From Actinomycetes bacterium (GTDB taxonomy: Bacteria; Actinomycetota; Acidimicrobiia; Acidimicrobiales; RAAP-2), in contig JAKATH010000008.1 in assembly GCA_021828055.1 (NCBI GenBank), positions 1 to 54,341 on the forward strand: a stretch of 54,341 nucleotides of DNA. The letters run 5' to 3'. The notes beneath the pieces are model-generated. The model searched no databases, was not told the origin of the DNA, and saw nothing but the letters and a program-made list of their open reading frames with translations. Made by a program: the position numbers and the translations under genes. Of this stretch, positions 32,505 through 41,449 are shown one piece after another. The first letter of the stretch is position 1, and every line of letters starts with the position of its first letter.

Positions 32505-35210
32505 ATGGCTCCCCGACGGGTCGCGATCGTGCCCCACACCCACTGGGACCGCGAGTGGTACGAGCCGTTCCAGTCGTTCCGCCTCAGGCTGGTCGAGGTG
32601 ATCGACGAGCTGCTCTCCCTCCTCGAGTCCGACCCCTCCTACGCCCGGTTCCTCTTCGACGGCCAGGTGGCGGCGCTCGACGACTACCTGGAGGTCCGCC
32701 CCCAGGCGGAGGAGCGGATCCGGCACCTCGCCGCGTCGGGCCGGCTCACGGTCGGGCCGTGGTACACGCTCATGGACGAGTTCCTCGTCTCGCCCGAGAC
32801 GATCGTGCGCGACCTGCAGCTGGGCGTCCGCAGGAGCGCAGCGTTCGGCGGGGCGATGGAGGTGGGCTACCTGCCCGACATGTTCGGGCACGTCGCCCAG
32901 ATGCCCCAGATCCTCCGTCTCGCCGGCTTCGAGCACGCGGTGGTCTGGCGCGGCGTCCCCTCCTCCATCACGTCCACCGGGTTCATCTGGGAAGCGCCGG
33001 ACGGGTCCTCGGTCCGCGCCGAGTACCTGCCCTTCGGCTACGCCAACGGGTCGCACCTGCCGGACGACGCCAAGGCGCTGGTCCGCAGGGTGCGCGACCA
33101 CCTCGAGCAGATCGGGCCCTTCCTCGTCTCCGACCTCCTGCTCATGAACGGCTCGGACCACCTGCCGCCCCAGCCCGGGCTCGGGCGAGTCGTCGCCGAG
33201 GCGAACGCCCTCCAAGACGACCTGCGCTTCGAGATCACGTCCCTCCCCGAGTACCTCGCGCAGGCCCCGGCCGGCGGGCTCGCGAGGTGGCGCGGCGAGC
33301 TCCGCTCGGGCGCGCGGGCCAACGTGCTCATGGGGGTGACCTCCAACCGCGTCGACGTGAAGCGCGCGGCGGCGGCCGCCGAGCGGGCCCTCGAGCGCCG
33401 CGCGGAGCCCTACGCCGCGCTGTTCCTCCCCTCCGAGTCGTGGCCGGAGGCGCAGCTCGACCTGGCGTGGAAGGAGGTCGTGCGGAACGCGGCGCACGAC
33501 TCGATCTGCGCGTGCTCGGTGGACGACGTCGTCGACGAGGTGCTGCAGCGCTTCGCGGCCGCCCGCGCGATCGCAGACGGCCTCGCAACCCGAGCGCTCG
33601 TCGCCCTCGGTGCGTCGGCCGCCGCACCCGGCCCGCTGATCGTGAACCCCTCGGCCCGGGAGCGGTGCGGGACCGTCGAGGTCGTCGTCTCCTGCGACGA
33701 AGCCGGCACGGTCGAGGGCGCGTCGGAGCGCGGCCCCGTCCAGGTCGTCTCGGCACGCGCGGGGCTGCCCGGCATGCTCACCCTCGACGCCCAGACCGTC
33801 CGCACGATCCTCGGCATGATCGACGGCACGAGGATCGACGCCGACGCGTGGGTCCAGGACGTCGTGATCGACGAGGACGCCACCGGGATCGACGTCACCG
33901 TCTCGATCGGCCCGGACGAGCGGCCCGAGCTGCCGATCGCTCGAGCTCGGGAGGACCTGATGGCGCGGCTCGGCGCCCGCCCCACGGCGCCGGTCCGGGT
34001 CCGTCTCGACCAGCCTCCGATCCACCGCGTCGTCGTGCGCGTCGGGCCGGTGCCCGGCTTCGGCTGGCGGTCGTACGCCCCGTCGCCTCTCGCTCATCCG
34101 GTCACCGTGGAGGAGCGGGAAGGTGCGGTCGCGATCGACAACGGCCTCCTCGCGGTGCGCGTCGACCTCTCCGACGGCACCTACTCGCTCGGCGACCTCG
34201 CGGGGTTCGGCCGCCTCGTCGACGGCGGAGACCTCGGCGACTCCTACAACTACTCGCCGCCGGCGAGCGACCTGGTGGTGGACGTGCCCGAGTCCGTGAC
34301 GGCGGAGGTCACCGAGCGCGGGCCGGTGAGGGCGCGGGTCGTGGTCTCCAGCCGCCACCGATGGCCCGATCACGCGGAGTCCTCCTCCCAACGCCGTGTG
34401 GGGACCCAGGTCGCAGACGTCACCACGACCCTCGAGCTGCGCGCCGACGACCCGGTGCTCTCGGTGACGACGTCCTTCGTCAATCCCTCACGGGACCACC
34501 GGGTGCGCGTCCACCTCCCGCTCCCCGAGCCCGCCTCCTGCTCGGAGGCGGAGTCCGCCTTCGGCACGGTCGAACGGGGCCTCGGCGCCGAGGGCCGCGC
34601 CGACGAGCGACCTCTGCCGACCTTCCCGGCCCGGCGGTTCGTCCGCGCCGGCGGCCTCACCGTCGTCCACGACGGCGTCACCGAGTACGAGCTCGCCGAC
34701 GTGACCGGCACCGGCGACGGCGCGAGGGCGCACACCCTCTGCCTCACGCTGCTGCGGTCGACGGGGATGCTCTCCCGCCTCGGCATGGCGTACCGCCCGT
34801 TCCCCGCCGGACCGCTCACCCCCGTCGACGGGCTCCAGCTCGTCGGGAGGACCGTGGAGCTCCGCTATGGCGTGGCGCTCGGCGACACCGACCCCTGGGC
34901 GCTCGCCGACGACGTGCTCCTCCCCCTCGAGGTGGTGGGGTCCTTCGGCGGCGGCTGGCGTGAGGAGGAGGGGAGCGCGCTTCAGGTGGAGGGGGCGGAG
35001 GTGAGCTCGGTGCGGCGCGAGGGCGGGCTGCTCGAGGTCCGCGTGTTCAACCCGTCGGACACCGCGACCACGGTGCGCGTCGGTGAGCGGTCCGGGTGGC
35101 TCGTGGACCTGCGCGGCTCTGCCGTCGCGCGCTTCGACGGCGACTTCGAGCTCCGCCCGCACGGCATCGCGACCGTGCGCCTTGCCGGTCGTGACGCCCG
35201 GCACCCGTAG
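32505..35210 (+). CDS. Glycoside hydrolase family 38 alpha-mannosidase
   Basis: A 901-residue GH38 enzyme. The N-terminal catalytic domain has the Zn-binding IVPHTHWDREWYEPFQSFR (His and Asp) and the nucleophile segment VGYLPDMFGHVAQMPQILRLAGFEHAVVWRG (Asp in PDMFGH, the second His ligand following). A middle helical domain has EVVRNAAHDSICACSVDDVVDEVL (the conserved HDSICGCS motif with Ala for Gly). A long beta-sandwich C-terminal half follows. It lacks a signal peptide and is therefore probably cytoplasmic, hydrolysing alpha-mannosides such as mannosyl glycans or mannosylglycerate. Start fixed by the TAACCT box; earlier starts in the same frame run antisense through rpiB. Transcribed divergently from rpiB. 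Confidence 0.93.
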   Translation: MAPRRVAIVPHTHWDREWYEPFQSFRLRLVEVIDELLSLLESDPSYARFLFDGQVAALDDYLEVRPQAEERIRHLAASGRLTVGPWYTLMDEFLVSPETIVRDLQLGVRRSAAFGGAMEVGYLPDMFGHVAQMPQILRLAGFEHAVVWRGVPSSITSTGFIWEAPDGSSVRAEYLPFGYANGSHLPDDAKALVRRVRDHLEQIGPFLVSDLLLMNGSDHLPPQPGLGRVVAEANALQDDLRFEITSLPEYLAQAPAGGLARWRGELRSGARANVLMGVTSNRVDVKRAAAAAERALERRAEPYAALFLPSESWPEAQLDLAWKEVVRNAAHDSICACSVDDVVDEVLQRFAAARAIADGLATRALVALGASAAAPGPLIVNPSARERCGTVEVVVSCDEAGTVEGASERGPVQVVSARAGLPGMLTLDAQTVRTILGMIDGTRIDADAWVQDVVIDEDATGIDVTVSIGPDERPELPIARAREDLMARLGARPTAPVRVRLDQPPIHRVVVRVGPVPGFGWRSYAPSPLAHPVTVEEREGAVAIDNGLLAVRVDLSDGTYSLGDLAGFGRLVDGGDLGDSYNYSPPASDLVVDVPESVTAEVTERGPVRARVVVSSRHRWPDHAESSSQRRVGTQVADVTTTLELRADDPVLSVTTSFVNPSRDHRVRVHLPLPEPASCSEAESAFGTVERGLGAEGRADERPLPTFPARRFVRAGGLTVVHDGVTEYELADVTGTGDGARAHTLCLTLLRSTGMLSRLGMAYRPFPAGPLTPVDGLQLVGRTVELRYGVALGDTDPWALADDVLLPLEVVGSFGGGWREEEGSALQVEGAEVSSVRREGGLLEVRVFNPSDTATTVRVGERSGWLVDLRGSAVARFDGDFELRPHGIATVRLAGRDARHP

Positions 35211-35240
35211 CGGGCCCTGCGCCGGCGCCGGCACGGCGGC

Positions 35241-36281
35241 TCAGTCCCCGACCTCCCGGAGGAGCGCGTCGTCCCACTCGGGCCGCGGCGGTCGCTCCAT
35301 GAGCGCCGAGAGCGCGTCCGCGGGCGAGGTCTCCCCCGCGACGAGCGCCGCGACCTGTGCGGCGATGGGCATCTCCACACGATGGGCCTCCGCGAGCCCG
35401 ACGAGGGGCCGCGCGGTCCGCACCCCCTCGGCCACCATGTGCATGCCGGCGAGGACCTCCTCGAGCTGCCGGCCGCTGCCGAGCGCCGCACCGAGCGAGC
35501 GGTTGCGGCTCTGCGGGCTCGTGCACGTCGCGACGAGGTCACCGACGCCGGCGAGCCCGCCGAAGGTGAGGGCGTGCCCCCCGAGCGCGAGCCCGAGCCG
35601 CACCTGCTCGGCCAGCCCGCGGGTCACGAGCACCGCCCGCGTGTTGTCACCGAAGCCGAGGCCGTCGCACACCCCGGCGGCGATGGCGATCACGTTCTTG
35701 CTCGCGCCGGCGATCTCGCACCCGACGACGTCGGTGCCCGTGTACACGCGGAAGGTGCCGCAGTGGAGGAGGTCTTGGACGCACCGGGCGACCGACTCGT
35801 CCTCGCAGGCGACGACGGTCGCCGCGGGATGCCCTGCCGCGACCTCGCGGGAGAGGTTCGGACCGGTCAGCACCGCGACAGGGTGACCGGGGAGCACCTC
35901 AGCGACGATCTCGGACATCCGGAGGTTCGTCCCGGCCTCGATCCCCTTCGCGAGGCTGACGACGGCGGCACCTGCGGGCAGCAGCGGCGCCATGGCCTCG
36001 AGGACGGCGCGGACCCCGTGCGAGGGAACGGCCACGAGCACGACCGCCGCGTCCGCCACCGCGTCCGCGAGCGACGCAGTGGCGCGCACGGACGGCGGGA
36101 GCGCGACCTCGGGCAGGTACCGAGGGTTGACATGGGTCGAGTCCAGCACCCGGGCGAGCTCCGAAGAGCGCGCCCACAGGGTCACCGGCCTCTTGGCGGA
36201 GAGAAGGAGCGCGATCGTGGTGCCCCACGAGCCGGCGCCCACCACCACCACGCCGCCGACCTCTTCGGAGGAGCCTGACAC
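35241..36281 (-). CDS. gpsA: Glycerol-3-phosphate dehydrogenase [NAD(P)+]
   Basis: A 346-residue enzyme that reduces dihydroxyacetone phosphate to sn-glycerol-3-phosphate for phospholipid synthesis. It shows the nucleotide-binding VVVVGAGSWGTTIALLLS, VLVAVPSHGVRAVLE, AVVSLAKGIEAGTNLRMSE, TGPNLSREVAAGHPAATVVA (family GPSfAxEvA), the catalytic Lys in GCEIAGASKNVIAIAAGVCDGLGFGDNTRAVLVTRGL and GLAGVGDLVATCTSPQSRNRSLG. Full length. The GTG start at 36281 is set by TAGGCT 8 nt upstream. Divergent from cofC with about 110 bp between start codons. Confidence 0.96.
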   Translation of the reverse strand: MSGSSEEVGGVVVVGAGSWGTTIALLLSAKRPVTLWARSSELARVLDSTHVNPRYLPEVALPPSVRATASLADAVADAAVVLVAVPSHGVRAVLEAMAPLLPAGAAVVSLAKGIEAGTNLRMSEIVAEVLPGHPVAVLTGPNLSREVAAGHPAATVVACEDESVARCVQDLLHCGTFRVYTGTDVVGCEIAGASKNVIAIAAGVCDGLGFGDNTRAVLVTRGLAEQVRLGLALGGHALTFGGLAGVGDLVATCTSPQSRNRSLGAALGSGRQLEEVLAGMHMVAEGVRTARPLVGLAEAHRVEMPIAAQVAALVAGETSPADALSALMERPPRPEWDDALLREVGD

Positions 36282-36289
36282 TCTCCTCG

Positions 36290-36295
36290 AGCCTA
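36290..36295 (-). promoter_or_regulatory. -10 box for leaderless gpsA
   Basis: TAGGCT on the minus strand, 8 nt before GTG 36281. Confidence 0.55.
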
Positions 36296-36378
36296 CGGAC
36301 GCCGCCGTCCCTCGTGCGAGCCTTGACCGTCACCGTCTCGCCCCGGCTCCCCGTGGGCGGGGCCTCGCCGCACGGGGG

Positions 36379-36384
36379 TAGGGT
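36379..36384 (+). promoter_or_regulatory. -10 box for leaderless cofC
   Basis: TAGGGT, 7 nt before GTG 36392; same hexamer and spacing as kgd. Confidence 0.55.
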
Positions 36385-36391
36385 GCAGAGC

Positions 36392-37063
36392 GTGAACGGC
36401 GACGACGACGTCGCCCGCTGCGCTCCCGGATGGTGGAGCGGTCCCACAGCCACCCATCGCCTCGGCGACCACGCGGTGCTCGTCCCGGTGAAGGCGTTCG
36501 CGCACGCCAAGCGGCGCCTCACGGCCGCGCTCTGCGACGACGACCGAAGAGCGCTCGTCCGCCGAATGGCCGAGCAGGTGTTGCGGGCAGCCGCGCCCTT
36601 CCCCGTCGCCGTCGTCTGCGACGACCCCGAGGTGGCCGCATGGGCTCGCGGCCACCACGCGCTGGTCCTCTGGGAACCGGGACGGGGATTGAACGGGGCG
36701 GTCCAGTCAGGTGTCGCGCAGCTTGCGGCAAGGGGCGTGCGCCGAGTGGTGGTCGCCCATGCAGACCTGCCGATGGCCCGCGACCTTCCCCGCCTCGCGG
36801 GCTTCGACGGGGTGACGCTCGTGCCAGACCGTCGTGACGACGGCACCAACGTCATCGAGCTCTCGACGGGCGCGGGGTTCCGCTTCTCGTACGGGCCGGG
36901 ATCGTTCGCACGGCACCTCGCGGAGTGCGAGCGGCTCGCGCTGGCGGTCCGCGTCGTGCGCGAGCCGCTCCTCTCCTACGACGTCGACTGGCCGAGCGAC
37001 CTGTCCGAGCCCGTGCTGGCCGAAGACGGCGACCAGCACGCCTATCGCTGGACACGCCGCTAA
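36392..37063 (+). CDS. cofC: 2-phospho-L-lactate / phosphoenolpyruvate guanylyltransferase
   Basis: A 223-residue nucleotidyltransferase of coenzyme F420 synthesis (CofC/FbiD). It activates phospholactate or, in mycobacteria, phosphoenolpyruvate with GTP. Signatures: AVLVPVKAFAHAKRRLTAAL (N-terminal GTP-binding lysines), VAVVCDDPEVAAWARGHHALVLWEPGRGLNGAVQSGV, RRVVVAHADLPMARDLPRLAGFDGVTLVPDRRDDGTNVIEL (metal-binding Asp and DGTN), then FRFSYGPGSFARHLAE and YDVDWPSDL. F420 is typical of Actinomycetota and archaea. Other fbi genes are not in the window. GTG 36392 follows the TAGGGT box; a 21-bp triple repeat begins directly after the TAA stop. Confidence 0.9.
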   Translation: MNGDDDVARCAPGWWSGPTATHRLGDHAVLVPVKAFAHAKRRLTAALCDDDRRALVRRMAEQVLRAAAPFPVAVVCDDPEVAAWARGHHALVLWEPGRGLNGAVQSGVAQLAARGVRRVVVAHADLPMARDLPRLAGFDGVTLVPDRRDDGTNVIELSTGAGFRFSYGPGSFARHLAECERLALAVRVVREPLLSYDVDWPSDLSEPVLAEDGDQHAYRWTRR

Positions 37064-37126
37064 TTCGGACTGGCAGGAGGCTGGTTCGGACTGGCAGGAG
37101 GCTGGTTCGGACTGGCAGGAGGCCGT
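37064..37126 (+). repeat. Tandem array, 21 bp x 3, abutting the cofC stop
   Basis: Units begin TTCGGACTGGCAGGAGGC at 37064, 37085 and 37106; the first base follows the TAA of cofC. No gene was found from here to the histone-like gene's end. Confidence 0.94.
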
Positions 37127-37235
37127 CGTGGGACGGCTCTGGACGCGGAACCGCCGGGTCCCGGGGAGGAGCCTCCCCAAGGGCCCGGCAGCTCCCGCAC
37201 GACAGGCGTTCCGGACCGCTCGCGCTGGTGCGCAG

Positions 37236-37283
37236 CGGCTCAGGTCGTCGCCGGCTCAGGTCGTCGCCGGCTCAGGTCGTCGC
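37236..37283 (+). repeat. Tandem array, 16 bp x 3, covering a stop codon
   Basis: Three identical CGGCTCAGGTCGTCGC units; the stop codon of the histone-like gene (37274-37272 on the minus strand) lies in the last unit. Confidence 0.93.
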
Positions 37284-37829
37284 CGGCGCAGCCGCCTTCT
37301 TCGCCGCGCGCGTCTTGGTCGCCCGCTTGGCCGTCGCCTTCTTCACGGCCCGCTTGGCGGGCGCCTTCTTCACGGCCCGCTTGGCGGGCGCCTTCTTGAC
37401 GGCGCGCTTGGCGGTCGTCCGCTTGACGGCCCGCTTGGCGGTCGTCCGCTTGACGGCCCGCTTGGCGGTCGCCTTCTTCACGGCCCGCTTGGCGGGCGCC
37501 TTCTTGACGGCGCGCTTGGCGGTCGCCTTCTTCACGGCCCGCTTGGCGGTCGTCCGCTTGACTGCCCGCTTGGCGGTCGCCTTCTTCACGGCCCGCTTGG
37601 CGGTTGCCTTCTTGACGGCGCGCTTGGCGGTCGCCCGCTTCACGGCCCGCTTGGCGGTCGCCCGCTTGGCGGTCGCCCGCGTCGCCGTCGACTTGCGCGC
37701 GACCGTCTTGCGCGCGGTCGTCTTGCGGGTACCCGCCGCCTTCTTGGCGGTCCGTTTCACGGCCTTTGACGCCGTGGTCCGTTTGGCCGCCCTCTTGGCC
37801 GGCGCTCTCTTGCTTGCGGCAATCGCCAC
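37272..37829 (-). CDS. Histone H1-like Lys/Ala-rich DNA-binding protein
   Basis: A 185-residue protein made almost entirely of Lys, Ala, Arg, Thr and Val. It has about a dozen repeats of the type AKRAVKKATAKRAVKRTT, resembling the C-terminal tails of bacterial histone H1 homologues and of HupB. It has no globular HU domain, so it is a tail-only nucleoid protein or RNA/DNA compactor. The GTG at 37829 is preceded by GGGAGGTG, one of the few clear Shine-Dalgarno sequences here. The upstream frame (MRRPILGSVG...) was rejected. Repeat number is likely to vary between strains. The gene lies next to the conjugation module, with 576 bp of less GC-rich DNA between. Confidence 0.75.
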   Translation of the reverse strand: MAIAASKRAPAKRAAKRTTASKAVKRTAKKAAGTRKTTARKTVARKSTATRATAKRATAKRAVKRATAKRAVKKATAKRAVKKATAKRAVKRTTAKRAVKKATAKRAVKKAPAKRAVKKATAKRAVKRTTAKRAVKRTTAKRAVKKAPAKRAVKKAPAKRAVKKATAKRATKTRAAKKAAAPATT

Positions 37830-38405
37830 AGGTGCACCTCCCTGATAGGTCAACGATGACTCGAGGTGGAGCCTGCGGGCGCCGACTGATCCGAGGATCG
37901 GCCTCCGCATCGCTGCACCGCTTGATTGGTTGTCAACGCGTGCGTCGCCCGTCGTCCTCCCTTGTTCATCGCCGTTCGACGCACCCTTCCGGACCCGGCT
38001 CGTCGGTGGAACGCGCTACGTCGGTGCGATGCGACCGTTCTGTGCGATGCATCACGTCCGCCTCGCACAAGACCATCCGCCGCGCGCTCCATCGTCCAAT
38101 CGTCCACCACGTGTCGGGTCGTACACATTCTCCGTGCCCTTTGGTATGCAGGTCAAGCATTCACGCGCTCTCGCGCGATCGCGGCACCTGCCCGCATCCC
38201 TCGGGCGCCGCGCGCGCGCAGCGTCGTCGTGGACGCACGGATCGAGTGGCCGGCGCGCGAACACGTTGCCGCTGTTGATGATCTTCACCTCCACGCAGTC
38301 GGCGCGCGCGCAGGTGCACTGATCGTCGGACGTTCGCGAGACGACCATGCGACCGTCGAAGGAATTTTCGGGAATTCGACCGGTTGAGCTCCGTTTCGCT
38401 CGAGC
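37830..38405. other. 576-bp low-GC gap upstream of the conjugation module
   Basis: Noticeably richer in A/T and in CATC/GCATC words than its surroundings. It contains GGAATT twice (38360-38376) with GAATT/AATTC arms, close to the TraG-like gene start. Apart from the doubtful 38052-38348 frame, I see no convincing gene. Confidence 0.4.
38052..38348 (-). CDS. Possible small DUF397-like protein
   Basis: The first 37 residues contain QCTCARADCVEVKI followed by INSGNVFARRPLDPC. The CVEV(x)n-V-x-RxxxDP pattern recalls the small actinobacterial DUF397 proteins that accompany XRE-family regulators. The remaining 60 residues are Arg-rich and do not look natural, so the real protein may end earlier through a frameshift, or the match may be chance. 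No Shine-Dalgarno sequence or -10 box was found, and no XRE partner is present. Confidence 0.25.
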   Translation of the reverse strand: MVVSRTSDDQCTCARADCVEVKIINSGNVFARRPLDPCVHDDAARARRPRDAGRCRDRARARECLTCIPKGTENVYDPTRGGRLDDGARGGWSCARRT

Positions 38406-39887
38406 ATGACTCCGGGGGCGCCGTATCTTCGCGACGCCGGAGGTCGTGCCGGCTCGTTCGCCCGGGTCCAGGACGCGGCACGCGCAGGCAGTGGTGGCGT
38501 GTACCTCGGTCTCGGCGATCGAGGCTGGGCATGGACGGGTCCGGAGCGTTCGGTGCTCGTGCTCGGACCGTCACGCTCGGGAAAGACGTCAGCTCTCGTC
38601 GTGCCGAACGTGCTCGCGGCGCCCGGTCCGGTGGTCGTCACGTCCACGAAGGCAGACGTCCTGCGGGCCACCGCCGGCGCGCGCACGACCTGTGGCTGGT
38701 GCCTCGCCTACGACCCCACGGGCTCGCTCGAGCTTCCTCCGGGGGTCCACCGCGTCGGCTGGTCGCCGGTGAGCGCCGCGCAGGAGTGGCACGGCGCGCT
38801 CGAGGTCGCCGACGCGATGGTGCACACGGCGCGGGGGAAGCCGGCCGGCGCGCACGGCACCGGCGCCGGTGCCGAGGGCCACTGGACCGAGCGTGCGGCG
38901 GCGCTGCTCGCAGCGCTGCTCCACGCTGCGGCGCTCGAGGAGCTCGCGATGCGGGACGTGCTCCACTGGGTCGACCGCCACCACGGCACCCCGGCCCTCG
39001 ACGTGCTCGCCGCGCAGGTGGGGGACGCCGCGGTGCCCACGGATCTCCTGGCGGGCATCCTGAGCACCGACGAGCGTGAGCAGTCGGGGATCTGGTCCAC
39101 CGCTTCGGGCGTCCTCGCAGCCTTCCGGTCCCCCGGCGCCCTCGCGTCCACGGAAGGGCCGCTGCTCGATCCCGACGGGTTCTGCGCCGGCCCGCACACC
39201 CTCTACGTCTGCGCGCCCGCGACGCGCCAGCAGCTCGTCGCGCCGCTGGTCGTCGCGATGCTGTCCCAGGTGCGCGACGCGGCGTACCGGCGCGCGGGCA
39301 GCCCGACCACCCGGAGTCCCGGCCGCGCGGACCGGCGCGTCCCCCCGGTCCTGTTCGCGCTCGACGAGGTGGCGAACATCGCGCCGCTGCCAAGCCTCCC
39401 TTCCATGGTGACCGAGGGCCCCGGCCAAGGTCTCCTCACGCTCGCGTGCCTGCAGGACCTCTCCCAGGCGCGGGCGCGCTGGGGGGCGGAGGCCGACGCC
39501 TTCGTGTCGATCTTCGGCACGACGGTCGTGCTCGGGGGGATCGCCGACATGCGGACGCTGGAAGCGCTCTCGGCACTGGGCGGGGACAGGGAGGTGCGCA
39601 GCCGCACCGTGAGCTTCTCGGAGGGTACGAGCGGCCGGCAGGTGGCCGCGACCGACGCGACGGTCCTGCGCCGCCGCCTCCCCATCGACCTCGTCGCGCG
39701 CGGGGTGGAGGGCTGGGCGCTGTGCGTCGACGCGCGCAACCGGCTCGGGTGGGTCCGGCTGACCCCCGCCCACCAAGCGTGGCCGTGGCGCGACTGCACC
39801 GCGGACCGTGCGCGCGCCGCGCACGCCCGCGATCTGCGCGAGCTGCCTCCACCGCCTGCCGGGCACGCCGGCCGGGGCGCACGCTGA
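38406..39887 (+). CDS. VirD4/TraG-like conjugative coupling ATPase
   Basis: A 493-residue type IV coupling protein. Walker A GPSRSGKT at 54-61 (VLVLGPSRSGKTSALVVPNVL), followed by PGPVVVTSTKADVLRAT, GHWTERAAALLAALLHAAAL, Walker B VLFALDEVANIAPLPSLP (about 316) and the downstream TLACLQDLSQARARWG and TTVVLGGIADMRTLEALSALGG segments of TraG/TraD ATPases. It would recruit the relaxase-DNA complex to a transfer channel. Unlike VirD4 it has no N-terminal membrane helices, so it is cytoplasmic or needs a membrane partner. It runs tail to tail with the relaxase gene (26 bp apart). No other type IV secretion genes are in the window. Confidence 0.88.
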   Translation: MTPGAPYLRDAGGRAGSFARVQDAARAGSGGVYLGLGDRGWAWTGPERSVLVLGPSRSGKTSALVVPNVLAAPGPVVVTSTKADVLRATAGARTTCGWCLAYDPTGSLELPPGVHRVGWSPVSAAQEWHGALEVADAMVHTARGKPAGAHGTGAGAEGHWTERAAALLAALLHAAALEELAMRDVLHWVDRHHGTPALDVLAAQVGDAAVPTDLLAGILSTDEREQSGIWSTASGVLAAFRSPGALASTEGPLLDPDGFCAGPHTLYVCAPATRQQLVAPLVVAMLSQVRDAAYRRAGSPTTRSPGRADRRVPPVLFALDEVANIAPLPSLPSMVTEGPGQGLLTLACLQDLSQARARWGAEADAFVSIFGTTVVLGGIADMRTLEALSALGGDREVRSRTVSFSEGTSGRQVAATDATVLRRRLPIDLVARGVEGWALCVDARNRLGWVRLTPAHQAWPWRDCTADRARAAHARDLRELPPPPAGHAGRGAR

Positions 39888-39907
39888 CCCCGGGGCGCAC
39901 GCTGACC
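39872..39907 (+). repeat. Tandem duplication, 18 bp x 2, covering a stop codon
   Basis: Two perfect copies of CCGGGGCGCACGCTGACC; the TGA of the coupling-protein gene (39885-39887) is in the first. Confidence 0.92.
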
Positions 39908-39913
39908 CCGGGC

Positions 39914-41443
39914 TCACGCTCCGTCGCGCTCCAGCCCGCGCGCGCCGTCCCTGCGCCGCTCCAGCTCGCGTCGGCGCCCGAGCGCGGCCATCGCCTCGTC
40001 GATCGCGCGAGCGGTGGAGAGGTGGTCGGAGAGACGGCTCGCCGGCATCGCTGCGAGCTCGGACCGCCCTCCTCCGCCGAGCGCCTGCCACCTGTCGTTC
40101 ACCTCCCAGCGGGTGCGGTAGCGGAGGATGGACGAGGCGGCGGAGAGCCACACGGAGAGCCGCTCCGGCGACGACGGGCGCGGCCCGAGCGCACGGAGGA
40201 CGTGGGGCCGGGGGATCAGCGCGGCGGGCGGGTGCAGCGTCTCTGCCACGCCGCCTCCGGCTCCCCAGTGGTGGAGCGCGTCGACGCAGCGCTCGATCGA
40301 CTCGGCAGGTGCCCCTGTCCCGATCGCCACGGCCCACGCACGGATCGCGTCCCGGCGTGCGACGCCACGATGCCCGGACTCGAGGATCGCCGCCGCGAAA
40401 CGGTGCTCGTCGACGTCCACGCGCGCGGCGCGTCGCGCCGGCACCTCTGCCCCGAGCGTCGCGGGCGAGCCCGCGTCGCGGGCGATCCGTGCCCAGCGCG
40501 CCCGCAGCTCGGCCGAAGACGGCGCCGGGACCTTCGGATCGCGCGTCACCGCCCAGGCGACAGCCCGCGCGCGCCGCGAGGCCGGCGCCCGGGTCCCTCG
40601 CGCCCGGTCCGGCCCGGCGTCCCCTCGCGCCCGGTCCGGCCCGGCGTCCCCTCCCGCCCCTCCCGCCGGAGCCTGCCGGCGGGCACGCCCCTCGAGCTCG
40701 GCCAGGATCTCCGCGCGCCGTTCCGACAGCGCGCCGGCGAGGACCGGGTCGACCGCCGAGACCTCCCAGCCCGACGGACGCCTCGGCGACCACTCGAGGC
40801 CCAGCCGCGCCGTCACGCCGTGGCGCAGGGCTGCGTCGTAGAGCGCCCCCGCCGCCCGCGCGTGCGCGTACAGACCCCGCCCGTCGATGGCCCGCCACCG
40901 CCCGTCGCCGCCGCGCGCCAGGTTCGCGACGACCACGTGGGAATGGAGGTGCGGGTCGAGCGCCCTGCTCACGCAGTGGGTGAAGGCGGCTGCGACGAGG
41001 CCGTCGACGGAGCTGGCCGAGCGACCGTCCGGACCCGCCTGCCGCACCACCGCCGCGTGCCCGGCGACGTAGCCCGCGGCGGCGTCGACCGCCTCCTCGT
41101 GGGCGTCGCGCACCGCGCCCGCCGCGTCCGGCGTCCCCAGCGCGAACAGCACGCTCGCCGACTTCGGGGCGGCGAACGTGAGGTCGTACGCGCGCACGGC
41201 CGGCTCTCGCGCCGAGAGCCGATGGCCCCCCGACGGGTGGCGCCCCGAGAGCACGGCTGCGAGCTGGGCATCCTCCACGCGCCCGCAGAGCGCGAGCCCG
41301 GCGGCGCCGGCGCCGAGCCAACGTGCCGGCAGCGGACCGGGCCGGTCCTCGCCGGTCTGGAATGCGGCGCCGGCGAGCTCGAGATCGCGGTCCGAGAGGT
41401 AGTACCGCCCCGTCGAGTCCGTGACACGCGCGACCCTGAGCAC
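39914..41443 (-). CDS. MobF-family (TrwC-type) relaxase without helicase domain
   Basis: A 509-residue relaxase. N-terminal catalytic tyrosines Y14-Y15 (STGRYYLSDRDLELAG), the TrwC-like LTFAAPKSASVLFAL (family DLTFSAPKSVS) and the metal-binding histidine triad DPHLHSHVVVANLARG (H165, H167, H169) with WRAIDGRGLYAHARAAGALYDAALRHGV. It nicks oriT and stays bound to the 5' end during conjugation. Typical MobF proteins are about 900-1,700 residues with a C-terminal TraI/TrwC helicase. Here the last 200 residues have no helicase motifs and carry a GDAGPDRAR repeat. The GTG start lies 6 bp after the 69-codon leader gene. Confidence 0.88.
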   Translation of the reverse strand: MLRVARVTDSTGRYYLSDRDLELAGAAFQTGEDRPGPLPARWLGAGAAGLALCGRVEDAQLAAVLSGRHPSGGHRLSAREPAVRAYDLTFAAPKSASVLFALGTPDAAGAVRDAHEEAVDAAAGYVAGHAAVVRQAGPDGRSASSVDGLVAAAFTHCVSRALDPHLHSHVVVANLARGGDGRWRAIDGRGLYAHARAAGALYDAALRHGVTARLGLEWSPRRPSGWEVSAVDPVLAGALSERRAEILAELEGRARRQAPAGGAGGDAGPDRARGDAGPDRARGTRAPASRRARAVAWAVTRDPKVPAPSSAELRARWARIARDAGSPATLGAEVPARRAARVDVDEHRFAAAILESGHRGVARRDAIRAWAVAIGTGAPAESIERCVDALHHWGAGGGVAETLHPPAALIPRPHVLRALGPRPSSPERLSVWLSAASSILRYRTRWEVNDRWQALGGGGRSELAAMPASRLSDHLSTARAIDEAMAALGRRRELERRRDGARGLERDGA

Positions 41444-41449
41444 CGCTGG

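Noticed and set aside
37830-38405. An att site or integrase remnant flanking the conjugation genes
   Set aside because: No tRNA fragment, integrase motif or long direct repeat bracketing the module could be found; the only tRNA in the window (3364) is far away.
38406-41443. A complete integrative conjugative element
   Set aside because: Only coupling protein and relaxase are present; there is no VirB4, channel, replication or integrase gene in the window.
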